From contig NZ_BACP01000011.1 of NCBI RefSeq assembly GCF_000260415.1, positions 1 through 45,904 of the forward strand: a stretch of 45,904 bases of DNA, in the 5' to 3' direction. Below are positions 7,583-16,106 of this stretch, piece by piece. The notes under the pieces are model-generated. The model saw nothing but the letters and a program-made list of their open reading frames with translations. It ran no database searches and had not been told where the DNA came from. Position 1 is the first letter of the stretch, and each line of letters opens with the position of its first letter. The translations under genes and the position numbers were made by a program. The DNA comes from Liquorilactobacillus mali KCTC 3596 = DSM 20444 (GTDB taxonomy: Bacteria > Bacillota > Bacilli > Lactobacillales > Lactobacillaceae).

Positions 7583-9130
7583 TCAATCTTTTCTTGCCCA
7601 AGCAATGATTTTTTTAGTTCTTGCAATTGCAGGTGTAAATGATATTGTTGCTAGCAGTAATATAATCGGTAAGTATTGGATGATATAGCGGCTTCTTCCT
7701 CCTTCAAAAAGCAGGAGAAACAAAAATCCGCCTACAAGAGAGAGTTTTAGAAAATCTCTGAATTTCCATTTCTCGTAACCTAAGGCAATAATACTGAGTG
7801 TAAAGATCCACCATGTTTGCGCCATAAAGCGAAAATCAGCAATATTTCTTCCATACAGGAAGATAAAGTTTTTTAATTTACCACTGATTGTTTTCGTTGT
7901 CGGTTTTTGGTTTTCTCGAAAGAAGTGGCCTTCCTGTAACCAACCAAATGTACCATCAGCAGTATTATTACCTTGTTTTTTAATAATGAACTTTAAATAT
8001 CCAAAAGCACCAAGTTGTTTTAGGCGCTTGAATAACATTTTCTTTGAATATTCGGTTTTTTGTTTTTTTGTCTGTAATACGGCCATTTCAAGAGCTTGTT
8101 TTGCATTATATCCACCAGTACCATATACTCCCATCGACATGAAGTGGATGGCAGGAATTGAACGCCAAGATTGAATTTTTATATATTTCTGTTCTTTAAT
8201 GGCATCACTTGTTATCTTATAAGTTGTGAGAGACACACCACCAATGACAGTTAGTAATAGAATTATTTGGATTAAGTGGATGTTAAAAAAGTTGATTTTT
8301 CGAATCATCAGACTTAAGATTTCAATTATTACGATTGCGATAACAGGAATTATTGCTGAGGGTTTTATGAAATATGCCAAAATAATAGCAAGGCCAAATA
8401 AAACGGCAGCAATTACCTTAAAAGTAAAATGGATACTTTTCTTTGCCATGATACAGTAACAGAGAATATAAAGGGAAACGGAGGGTAAAACCCATGCATC
8501 AGTGTATGGCATGATGATGCTCAGGAAAAACAAGAGCCATGCACAATGCACGTAAATGGCAATTCCAAGTGATTTGCGTTTTACAATTGCGATGCTCAGA
8601 ATATTAAGTATCGCTGATATATCAACTAATACTAAGGTAGTGTAATCAAAAAACATCCAGGAAGAGTGACCAGTTTGAACTATTATCCAACGCATTAATA
8701 AAGTAATCGGTAAATTATTTTGGTTCAAGCTGTAGTAAGCTGCAACATTGGGTTCAAGAACATGTTTGTGATTAACAGCTGCGTAGTGCAACATGCCGGC
8801 ATCAAATCCACTAACCGGATGTACATAGTATACAAATAGTATTTGCAAAATAATAATTATGATAAAAAGTAAAGGGGCAGTTATGTATTGATTCTTAATG
8901 AAGATAAAGTAAAAGAAGTTCTTAACTTTTTGGAACAATACAAGCGAAGTGACTAGTATGATTGCAGCTATGATTGCGTAGGTAGTTAACCACGTTGTAC
9001 TTGTTCCAAAAGTTGAATTGTCCCCGAGAATAATATTTGGTGATGTCCAAGCAAAATAAAGGGTAAGGGCAAATAGAATTCTCCAAAAAATGTTAATAGT
9101 TTTGTATCCTAGATCATATATGATTTTCAA
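7583..9130 (-). CDS. XrtG-associated polytopic membrane protein (glycosyltransferase-C-like)
   Basis: This 515-residue integral membrane protein has about 11-13 hydrophobic segments. Its overall layout resembles GT-C glycosyltransferases or O-antigen-ligase-type proteins: an early extracellular loop rich in charged and His residues (HPVSGFDAGMLHYAAVNH), and a C-terminal RSRYIIQYLPI before the last helix. It appears to match, from memory, the family that occurs only beside XrtG (TIGR03766). TTG at 9130 is chosen as the start because GGAGGT lies 6 bases upstream; an ATG at 9163 would put that ribosome binding site inside the gene. It is convergent to the xrtG operon and has its own promoter region (9131-9360). 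The function is unproven; a lipid-linked sugar transfer step is inference. Confidence 0.78.
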   Translation of the reverse strand: MKIIYDLGYKTINIFWRILFALTLYFAWTSPNIILGDNSTFGTSTTWLTTYAIIAAIILVTSLVLFQKVKNFFYFIFIKNQYITAPLLFIIIIILQILFVYYVHPVSGFDAGMLHYAAVNHKHVLEPNVAAYYSLNQNNLPITLLMRWIIVQTGHSSWMFFDYTTLVLVDISAILNILSIAIVKRKSLGIAIYVHCAWLLFFLSIIMPYTDAWVLPSVSLYILCYCIMAKKSIHFTFKVIAAVLFGLAIILAYFIKPSAIIPVIAIVIIEILSLMIRKINFFNIHLIQIILLLTVIGGVSLTTYKITSDAIKEQKYIKIQSWRSIPAIHFMSMGVYGTGGYNAKQALEMAVLQTKKQKTEYSKKMLFKRLKQLGAFGYLKFIIKKQGNNTADGTFGWLQEGHFFRENQKPTTKTISGKLKNFIFLYGRNIADFRFMAQTWWIFTLSIIALGYEKWKFRDFLKLSLVGGFLFLLLFEGGRSRYIIQYLPIILLLATISFTPAIARTKKIIAWARKD

Positions 9131-9362
9131 AGAAGTACCTCCAGAATAAGATTTATAATCCAAATTAGTGATTTTAAATTCTTGTTTAACTGTAGTGCCA
9201 AAACAAGATTAGTGAAGATAAATTTTAAGTTTCCATCAAACTGCTGTAATTAATGTAATCAAAAAGGAAAATTGATTAATAATTATGGTGACTTTTATTA
9301 GAATTTTTTGTTGAATAAGATTAGTTAATGCGTTTAAGAATTTTTGGGTGGTTGTATATAAA

Positions 9363-10475
9363 ATGTTAGAAATGTTTATTTTAGGACTCATGACTCCAAT
9401 TATCACAATCTGTTTTTTATTTTGCAAGTACTATTTTTTTAGAATATATGTGGTTTCCTTAGAGCGTAAGCTTTGGGCCAATATTATCTTCTATTTTTTC
9501 CTAAGTACTTTCTATTTTGTAGTAGGAAGTTTCAATTATTTTTACCTTGAAATTGTTTGTTTTCAATATGTCGTTGGAATTACCGCTTTCTTTCTTGATG
9601 GCAGAATCAGAGGTTATATAGCATTTGCATTGATGCCTCCAGTATTGACAGTTGTAGAACTAGTGAATGGTGTATATTCTGCAGCAACGATTCGTTATAT
9701 TTTCTTAATAATGCTCGGCTCCATTGCATTTTGCGAACTAATTAATTTCTTAACTGATATTGATTTGTTTTCAAAATACGCTGCTTCCCTGGTTGTAATA
9801 AGCATTGCTTCACCAGTTCTGATAGGAGCTCAGTGGAAGAATGTGCCTCAAACATACGAATATGTCTACATACCTATTTTGATCGGATCTATTATTATTG
9901 TGAGCTTTGTTTATGGTTATTCAGCGGCTTTGCAACGAAAAGAAGTACAAATACTAGAGCTTAGGTATGAAGCAACATATGATGGGTTGACAGACTTACA
10001 GAATTACGATTCTTTTTCTAATTATGTAACTGAAAATGATACTGAAAAACCGCAAGTGCATGTTGTAGTTATGCTTGATATTGACAATTTTAAACAAATT
10101 AACGATACCTTCGGACATTTAGAGGGTAATAATGTTATTAAATTCTTTGCAGCTAGCTTAAAGATCTTTTTCAATAAGAATTGTCCGAAAAATGTTGAGA
10201 TTTATCGTTTTGGAGGCGAAGAATTTTGTATCCTATTTAAAGATCAAAACATTGGGGACTGTTTTGATCTGATGCTGCGGTTTCAAGAGGAACTTAGTTC
10301 AAAAGACTTCTTAACAGATAAAAGGCAACCGGTAAATATAACATTCTCAGGTGGCATTGCTGAGGCAAATGAATTTGATGAAATTGATAAAGCTGTCAAA
10401 GCTGCAGATATGGCGCTGTACCTAGCTAAGAAGACGGGACGAGCTAAGATAGTCTGTCCTGATTGCGAAATCTGA
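9363..10475 (+). CDS. Membrane-bound diguanylate cyclase (GGDEF)
   Basis: It makes c-di-GMP from two GTP. About six N-terminal membrane helices (residues 1-200) form a sensor of the MASE/5TM-Lyt type, followed by a GGDEF domain: TYDGLTDLQNYDSF, the metal site MLDIDNFKQIND, and the active-site loop RFGGEEF with GGEEF at 284-288, fully intact. The product-inhibition I-site (RxxD five residues before GGEEF) is absent: the matching positions hold Pro and Val. So it should be active and not feedback-inhibited by the usual route. ATG 9363 has GGGTGG 11 bases upstream; GTG 9348 and ATG 9372 are alternatives. It sits between the XrtG locus and a large exported protein. Confidence 0.9.
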   Translation: MLEMFILGLMTPIITICFLFCKYYFFRIYVVSLERKLWANIIFYFFLSTFYFVVGSFNYFYLEIVCFQYVVGITAFFLDGRIRGYIAFALMPPVLTVVELVNGVYSAATIRYIFLIMLGSIAFCELINFLTDIDLFSKYAASLVVISIASPVLIGAQWKNVPQTYEYVYIPILIGSIIIVSFVYGYSAALQRKEVQILELRYEATYDGLTDLQNYDSFSNYVTENDTEKPQVHVVVMLDIDNFKQINDTFGHLEGNNVIKFFAASLKIFFNKNCPKNVEIYRFGGEEFCILFKDQNIGDCFDLMLRFQEELSSKDFLTDKRQPVNITFSGGIAEANEFDEIDKAVKAADMALYLAKKTGRAKIVCPDCEI

Positions 10476-10607
10476 TGAAAACTTTAATTGGTGAGGAATT
10501 TATGAAGTATTAGATTAAATTTAATCTTAAATTTAGCTTGTACTATGAGTACTACTCCAATTATAATGTAAAAAGGGGATGAGAGCTTAATTAAAGGGGA
10601 TTAACGA

Positions 10608-12914
10608 TTGAAAAAATGGGGTTTAGGGATAATAGTTATTTTGTTCGGTTCATTGTACGCACTATTGGCGGCTAACCAACATAATAATCAAATAACTAAT
10701 AAACAGACTAATAATTCAGAAATTGTGACCGAAAAAGGTTTGGGAAGCCAAGGTGCATCCCTTAAAAGTAGTAATAAGTTTGCAGCGCGATTGCAAAATA
10801 AAGGTGCAAGTACGGCCACTGTGGCCAATGTTACATTATCAAAATCGGCTAAACTCGCAAATAGTGTGATAAGTGACAAAAGTGATAGAGTAACGGTTGC
10901 TGGTGTTTTATCACAAAAAAGCGGAGTGGCTCTGTGTAATCAAGTAATATATGCTAAAAGCTCAGTTGAGGATATCAAGCTTTCTACGGATGGAGAAGGC
11001 GATTTTTTTGTACATTTATTAGGTGATCAAAAATATACTTTGACTACTTCGGATGGATTACAGCTTGGCAGCATTACAACTGGTGATATGAGTAGAAGCA
11101 CTAATGATGATGGCATAATTGAATTAGGGAGAACATTTAGAAGCCAATCTTCTTCAGGGTACATTCAGCTTAATTCAAATACTATCTACTTTCCAAAATC
11201 AGAAGTGATTTCGGCAGGTAATAATGGAATTATTATTAATGGAACGCAAGATGTGTATGTTGGTGATGTGGTGCTTGCAGATGGAGGATTGAACCATGCA
11301 GATGCAGCAACTGTTAAGATAACTAGTGTACAACATGAGGATAATAAAACAATTTTAAATGGCACAAGCGTAACCATGACATCACTCTTTCAAGAGATTC
11401 ATTCAGGGAGTCATGGATCTTTTAGTACAGTGAAGATTTTACCGAATACACAAGTTGCAAGTCTTAATCAAAGCGGGAATAGCCTAACAGTCGACGACGG
11501 GCAAGGTAGTACTTTGAATGTAGAAGTAGCTACAACACCATCTCTTGAAATTGATTATTCAAGCACCCGTGGTATGAAACAGATAGTGGCATCTTTTAAG
11601 ACTACTGCTAAAATACAGGGGCATATTAGGGCAGAAGGAACAAAGGTGACAAGTTATAACATTGGCAATGCGATAATCTCGACTGATATTCCTTTTCTAT
11701 CTGTTGATGTACCGTTAACCCTAAATGAGTCTTTGCAAGCTGAAAAGGGCAGTACTGTGGATGTAACAGGTGAATATACTTCAAATATCAACTTACAAAT
11801 TAATAATAATGAACTAATGAAAACTGCAAGTCATGAGGTAACTACTGATTTGTCTGGCAGCACAAATGCGTTGCATTTAAACTTAGGTGTGGGTGTTGCA
11901 CCCAACATCTCAATTGCAGGTAACAAGTTGCTTAGTATGAGTAACTACTTGGGTTTTAGTGATAATGTGGATGCTGATTTAAATGAGACTCAAGATAGTC
12001 ATTATAGTGCTGAAGTTGAGAGTCCTTTCTTGGGAAGGCCATATAGTTTCGAAGAAGATGCACCTCTTTTTAGAACTGCTAATATGCAGGTGAATACTGA
12101 TACCTCAGGAGCAGTGACAAATATGACACTAACTCCAGGTGAGACAAGGATACTATATTTACCAGAGTATCGTGGCAGTAACGCTGATTTGACTTCTAAT
12201 ACTGCTGGTCCAATCTCAATCACTAAACTATCAAATGGTGTGTATGAATTGACAGCGGATGAAGATGCTGTTACTGGGGGGAGTGCCAGCCTGACATTTT
12301 TAGATACCTCTTTAAATGGGCATCTTATTAGTAGTAAGGCAGATCTTACAGTGAACATTGTCCAATCAGATAAGTCTAATATCAGTGGGGACATAGTGGA
12401 TGACTCAAATAAGGTTGGAATAAAAAATGCGCAAGTAACTTTAGTGAACGAAGCAACAGGCGAAACTTACAGTACCATTACTGACGAGAGTGGCAAATAT
12501 ACAATGGAGCTGCCACGTGGTAATTATCAAAGTACAGTCACTGCAAGTGGATACAATTCTGGGAGTGAAAGATTAAATGTCAATACCGATGAATCAGTGT
12601 ATGACACTGAGTTATCTTTGACCGAATCCAGTTTGCACGGAGTTATCAAGAATTCAGTGACTGGTGCGAACATTGACGGAGTATCGTTATCTTTTAGATC
12701 CGGTAGTGATAATACAACAGGTGAATTGGTTGGAACCACAATCACTGATGGAAGCGGTGCTTATAGTCTCAATCTTCCTACAGGTAATTATACAGTCGAG
12801 ATAGTGAAAGATGGATTTGTGACAAGCTATAAAAATATTACTGTTAATGAAGATACAGAAGGAACTGGGATGGATGCATCATTACTTCCAAGTGAGAGTG
12901 TAGTTGGCTCCTAA
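10608..12914 (+). CDS. Large exported protein with carboxypeptidase-regulatory-like beta-sandwich repeats
   Basis: This is an unrecognised 768-residue surface or secreted protein. A hydrophobic N-terminal segment (about residues 4-22, MKKWGLGIIVILFG) is a signal peptide or signal anchor. The middle is a Ser/Thr/Asn-rich beta-type sequence without recognised motifs. The C-terminus holds two carboxypeptidase-regulatory/CnaB-like repeats: ISGDIVD...DESGKYTMELPRGNY...ASGY and LHGVIKN...DGSGAYSLNLPTGNY...KDGF. A weaker copy near residue 95 reads AGVLSQKSGVALC...LSTDGEGDFFVHL. No LPxTG, no Firmicu-CTERM tail and no cell-wall repeats are seen, so the mode of attachment is open. The start is TTG at 10608 with AAGGGG 7 bases upstream. 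It lies between two diguanylate cyclase genes, which suggests shared control (inference). Confidence 0.8.
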   Translation: MKKWGLGIIVILFGSLYALLAANQHNNQITNKQTNNSEIVTEKGLGSQGASLKSSNKFAARLQNKGASTATVANVTLSKSAKLANSVISDKSDRVTVAGVLSQKSGVALCNQVIYAKSSVEDIKLSTDGEGDFFVHLLGDQKYTLTTSDGLQLGSITTGDMSRSTNDDGIIELGRTFRSQSSSGYIQLNSNTIYFPKSEVISAGNNGIIINGTQDVYVGDVVLADGGLNHADAATVKITSVQHEDNKTILNGTSVTMTSLFQEIHSGSHGSFSTVKILPNTQVASLNQSGNSLTVDDGQGSTLNVEVATTPSLEIDYSSTRGMKQIVASFKTTAKIQGHIRAEGTKVTSYNIGNAIISTDIPFLSVDVPLTLNESLQAEKGSTVDVTGEYTSNINLQINNNELMKTASHEVTTDLSGSTNALHLNLGVGVAPNISIAGNKLLSMSNYLGFSDNVDADLNETQDSHYSAEVESPFLGRPYSFEEDAPLFRTANMQVNTDTSGAVTNMTLTPGETRILYLPEYRGSNADLTSNTAGPISITKLSNGVYELTADEDAVTGGSASLTFLDTSLNGHLISSKADLTVNIVQSDKSNISGDIVDDSNKVGIKNAQVTLVNEATGETYSTITDESGKYTMELPRGNYQSTVTASGYNSGSERLNVNTDESVYDTELSLTESSLHGVIKNSVTGANIDGVSLSFRSGSDNTTGELVGTTITDGSGAYSLNLPTGNYTVEIVKDGFVTSYKNITVNEDTEGTGMDASLLPSESVVGS

Positions 12915-13070
12915 GTATGCGTTAGGGTACTTGACTGCTTAAAATAGATAAGGTTAGAACTAGTATAAAATTAGAGGAATATACACTATTATTTTCATGA
13001 TTTTGTATCACATTGCCAAGAGTGAATGTTGTAAAGTAATCAGTTAGTTTAATCAAATTTTTTAATTTTG

Positions 13071-13099
13071 TTTATATAAATTAATAAAGAGTGTATAAT
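13071..13099 (+). promoter_or_regulatory. Promoter of the broken diguanylate cyclase gene
   Basis: TTTATA (13071-13076), a 17-base spacer and a perfect TATAAT (13094-13099) precede the gene by about 65 bases. The promoter looks intact although the gene is broken. Confidence 0.5.
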
Positions 13100-13163
13100 T
13101 TATTAAAAATAGTTGGATTGTATGTAATTTTCAAAACACCATATTAAGGTTGTGATCTTTTAT

Positions 13164-14306
13164 ATGTTCAATACATTGTTTGTCCTGGTGTTAATTCCTA
13201 TATTGATCGTTGGATTTACCTATGAACTTTACGTGTTAAGTGAAAGTGAAAATATGAAGAAAGTAAACGCACTCTTTAAGTACGTTGCGTTGTTATTTTT
13301 GTTCATAGTACAAGAATATTTTATTGCTTATATAACGTATAATACGATCGGTTTCATTTGTTTCCAGTATGCAATAAGCATTGCGACTTTTATGATTTCT
13401 CGCAGATTTGCGTTGATGACAAGTCTTTTTACACCAATCGTTATCTCTTTGTTTTTATATAATATTGATGAATTTTCAATTCTACTTTGTGCATTGAGCA
13501 CTGTTTCTGTGATGATTATCTTTTTTATGATGAATACATTCTTGAATAAGTCTTTCACTGTTCAATTTTATCGCTATAGCATTACTTTGGTTTTCATTAG
13601 TTTGTTAACCATGAATCCTGCTGTTGGATACTTTGATATTCATTTCTATACCATCGCAAATTTCTTGAAGGTGTTATCAGGTTGTTTATTGATTATTCGC
13701 TTTTCCTATATCTTTTTCAGAGAAATTAATCAGAAGAAGGAAAGGATAAGTGAACTAGAATATATGAAATCCCATGATAAATTAACCGGTCTGTATAACT
13801 ATCGAGAATTTACGAAAAATTTATCAATTATAAATCAGGAATCTGGTAAAAGTTACATAGCTGTAATGCTAGATATTGATGATTTTAAAAAATTCAATGA
13901 TGAATTTGGTCATAATGAGGGAAATGGTATTCTGGAAAGTTTTCCAAAAAAGCTTATGGATCATATAGTGAATGATAACGAAAACAACGCTACAATTTAT
14001 CGTTTTGGTGGTTAAGAATTTTGTATCCTGCTTGAAAATACATCTATTGAATTGGTACATACAAAGTTAAATAGTTTTATTAGGTATTTGCAAGCAGAAA
14101 ATTATAATACTGAATCAGGAAAAAAATTACATGTTTCATGCTCTGGAGGAATTGCAGATAGTCATAATTTTGGGACAATATACGAGACTGTCAGAGCAGC
14201 AGATGATGCACTTTATCAAGCTAAGAAAAAAGGGAAAGCACGTGTTGCTGTTAATTCAGCAAGTGGTTTTGTTGCTGAAAAAGTGAAAGTTGATTCTGTT
14301 CAATAG
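13164..14306 (+). pseudogene. Diguanylate cyclase with a nonsense codon inside the GGDEF motif
   Basis: This is a membrane diguanylate cyclase paralogous to the one at 9363. It has about six N-terminal helices, then SHDKLTGLYNYREF and MLDIDDFKKFND. The active-site loop reads RFGG-stop-EFCIL: TAA at 14013-14015 stands where the paralog has GAA (GGEEF). The reading frame is open on both sides, and after the stop continues with the intact GGDEF C-terminus (CSGGIAD, AADDALYQAKKKGKARV) to 14306. One base change (G to T) explains the break, so it is very recent, a sequencing error, or read through. A truncated 283-residue membrane sensor may still be made. Start ATG 13164 is used; GTG 13152 is the alternative. 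No other damage is seen. Confidence 0.9.
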
Positions 14307-14382
14307 TGCTTATTCAAGGTATAATAATTCCACAGCTTGAGAATTTTATTTGTAAGAGAGAAGAAAAGGGTGCAAATTTAAT

Positions 14383-15156
14383 ATGCTTTGGATTATTATA
14401 TTTTTGGTAATTGCTGGTTTTTTTGCTGGATTACTGCAATCAGTTGCAGGGTTGGCATCATTAGTATCTTATCCAGCATTATTGCTGGTTGGTGTTCCAC
14501 CAGTAATCGCCAATGTTACCAATACGACAGCATTGATTTTTTCAGGAATCGGTTCGTTAATTTCTTCATTTAAAGAATTGAAAAATCATTGGAAAAAATT
14601 ATTATTTTTTGTAGTTTTATCGCTTGTTGGTAGTGTGTTTGGCAGCTGTTTGTTGCTGTACTTGCCGTCTGCGTCTTTTGAGAAAATTGTGCCATTCTTT
14701 ATTTTTGGCGCAGGTGTACTTCTGTTGATGTCTAGTCGTAAGAAGAAAGTGGCCGGTGGCAGTGAACTAAATGGACAGAATAAAGCGCAAAGTATGTCAA
14801 AACTAGTTATCAGTTCGATTTGTATAATTTTAGTTGGTGGATATACTGGTTATTTTGGTGCAGCGGGTGGTGTGTTGTTTCTTGCAATTCTCTCGGCAAT
14901 TACAGACGAAGAATTTCATATCGTTAATGCAATGAAGAATGTGATAACATTTGCCGGGAACTTAACTGCGACATTCATCTTTATTTTTAAATCGCATATT
15001 GCATGGCATTATGTGATCCCAATGGGTGTAGGATTGTTGGCAGGTGGATATGTTGGACCGATCATTGTTCGTCATGTCAATATACATTTATTGCGGATCT
15101 TAATTGCATTTGCAGCATTTGGACTTGCTATTTATTTGTTGGTTACAGCATATTAA
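14383..15156 (+). CDS. TauE/SafE-family sulfite or organosulfonate exporter
   Basis: This 257-residue membrane protein has about eight helices in the two-half layout of the TauE/SafE family: GxxAGLLQSVAGLASLVSYPAL in the first half and GGYTGYFGAAGGVLFL in the second, the two repeated Gly-rich motifs. Members export sulfite, sulfoacetate or related small anions, but the substrate here cannot be read from sequence. The ATG follows AAGGG at a rather long spacing of about 12 bases. TATAAT at 14320-14325, just after the broken cyclase, could be its own -10. A strong terminator follows at 15175. Confidence 0.85.
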   Translation: MLWIIIFLVIAGFFAGLLQSVAGLASLVSYPALLLVGVPPVIANVTNTTALIFSGIGSLISSFKELKNHWKKLLFFVVLSLVGSVFGSCLLLYLPSASFEKIVPFFIFGAGVLLLMSSRKKKVAGGSELNGQNKAQSMSKLVISSICIILVGGYTGYFGAAGGVLFLAILSAITDEEFHIVNAMKNVITFAGNLTATFIFIFKSHIAWHYVIPMGVGLLAGGYVGPIIVRHVNIHLLRILIAFAAFGLAIYLLVTAY

Positions 15157-15174
15157 AAAAGTTTATCAATTTAA

Positions 15175-15225
15175 GACAAAACACCACAGTAAGAAAATGA
15201 AAATTCTTTACTGTGGTGTTTTGTC
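15175..15225. terminator. Strong bidirectional terminator
   Basis: A perfect 18-bp stem runs from GACAAAACACC... (15175-15192) to ...GGTGTTTTGTC (15208-15225). The A-rich and T-rich arms let it work in both directions, ending the exporter gene on the plus strand and the DUF2922 gene on the minus strand. Confidence 0.9.
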
Positions 15226-15253
15226 TTATTCTTATATGTCAGTTTTTACATGA

Positions 15254-15475
15254 TTATTCGAAAATCGGTGTATCTGTTGTCTCTACATATTTAGCAGAGA
15301 TTGGTGTTGTATAAATCTGTTCACCGCTTTTATTGACGAAAATTCCAAGTTCGGCTAGATCTGCCATTGCCTTTTGAATGACTTCTTTATTCAGATCGTT
15401 ATTCGCATAGCTGAGACGGAAGTGATTCTTTGTTTTACCAGATTGACTGCCAAAAACCATGTCTAATTGTTTCAT
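15254..15475 (-). CDS. DUF2922 family small protein
   Basis: This 73-residue soluble protein has the DUF2922 layout: LDMVFGSQSGKTKNHFRLSYA at the N-terminus, a central amphipathic helix, then ISAKYVETTDTPIFE. No signal peptide or membrane segment is present. Its function is unknown. The ATG has GGGGGAG 6 bases upstream. It is the second gene of a two-gene unit with the DUF1659 protein, 37 bases downstream of that gene; the two families commonly occur as a pair in Firmicutes. Confidence 0.85.
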   Translation of the reverse strand: MKQLDMVFGSQSGKTKNHFRLSYANNDLNKEVIQKAMADLAELGIFVNKSGEQIYTTPISAKYVETTDTPIFE

Positions 15476-15512
15476 TTGAACTCCCCCTAATTTTTATTTG
15501 GTATCTTTACAG

Positions 15513-15713
15513 CTATTTTGCAACTGTTTCAACGGTGGTGACCTTTGTTTCTGAGATTTCATCAGCTAACAAAGTATTCAAGATTGTGGTAAAAGCATTG
15601 ATGTTGTCCTCCGTTAAACCTTCCTTAAGGTTGTTGAAAGAATGCTTAATTTCTGAGCCATCTGCACTAATACCTGTTGTTGCGATACTTGATTTAACCC
15701 ATGCTTTACTCAT
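15513..15713 (-). CDS. DUF1659 family small protein
   Basis: This 66-residue soluble protein (MSKAWVKSSIATTGI...) matches the DUF1659 pattern. Its function is unknown. ATG 15713 is chosen because GGAGGTG lies 6 bases upstream; an ATG at 15728 would overlap that ribosome binding site. It is the first gene of the pair with DUF2922. The upstream region (15729-15790) contains GCTGCAGC and AAGTG...CACTT inverted elements that may be regulatory. Confidence 0.82.
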   Translation of the reverse strand: MSKAWVKSSIATTGISADGSEIKHSFNNLKEGLTEDNINAFTTILNTLLADEISETKVTTVETVAK

Positions 15714-15728
15714 GTAAAACACCTCCAT

Positions 15729-16106
15729 TTTTATTTTGCAAGTGCTGCAGCAGCTTACACTTATACAAACGAAATGAAATGTAAAAACGTCAACTTAATT
15801 TTATTTTTTTGTAAAGTTTAATATTTTTTATATCAAGTCTTGTTAGAAGGCCATTCTAAAATATTGAAAAAAGCAGTTTAATTCTAGCTCTAATAAATAA
15901 AGTTAATTTTCCCGAAATCAAAAAAGTGTTCCGCTTACATTAATAAAACATATAAAATGGTGGCATTTTACTTTTGAAAACAAGATAAAAATTGCAAATC
16001 AGCAATTCTATGTCATAAAACACTACATGAAATGTAGTTATAAAATTGACATTCTAAGAATATGATTATAAAATCATTAATACATCAAATGAAAGGTGAT
16101 GTTTGT
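15729..16106. other. Divergent intergenic region
   Basis: This stretch of 378 AT-rich bases lies between the divergent DUF1659 and amino-acid-permease genes. It holds the hairpin-forming AAAATGGTGGCATTTT at 15954-15969, the operator-like repeat at 16022 and the permease promoter at 16046. No coding region is supported. Confidence 0.6.
16022..16074 (+). promoter_or_regulatory. Promoter and operator-like inverted repeat of the amino acid permease
   Basis: A perfect -35 TTGACA (16046-16051), a 17-base spacer and TAAAAT (16069-16074) form the promoter. Eight bases upstream of the -35 lies a perfect 7-bp inverted repeat, ACTACAT (16022-16028) GAA ATGTAGT (16032-16038), a likely binding site for an unidentified regulator. 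Confidence 0.6.

Noticed and set aside
9236-9427. Minus-strand open frame of 63 codons between the XrtG membrane protein and the cyclase
   Set aside because: It lies over the cyclase start, has no ribosome binding site and has random-looking composition.
10476-10607. Possible c-di-GMP riboswitch before the large exported protein
   Set aside because: The GEMM core sequences are not present here, nor in the leaders at 13100-13163 or 27732-27856.
12880-12914. Sortase or exosortase signal at the end of the large exported protein
   Set aside because: The C-terminus ends without LPxTG, hydrophobic helix or basic tail.
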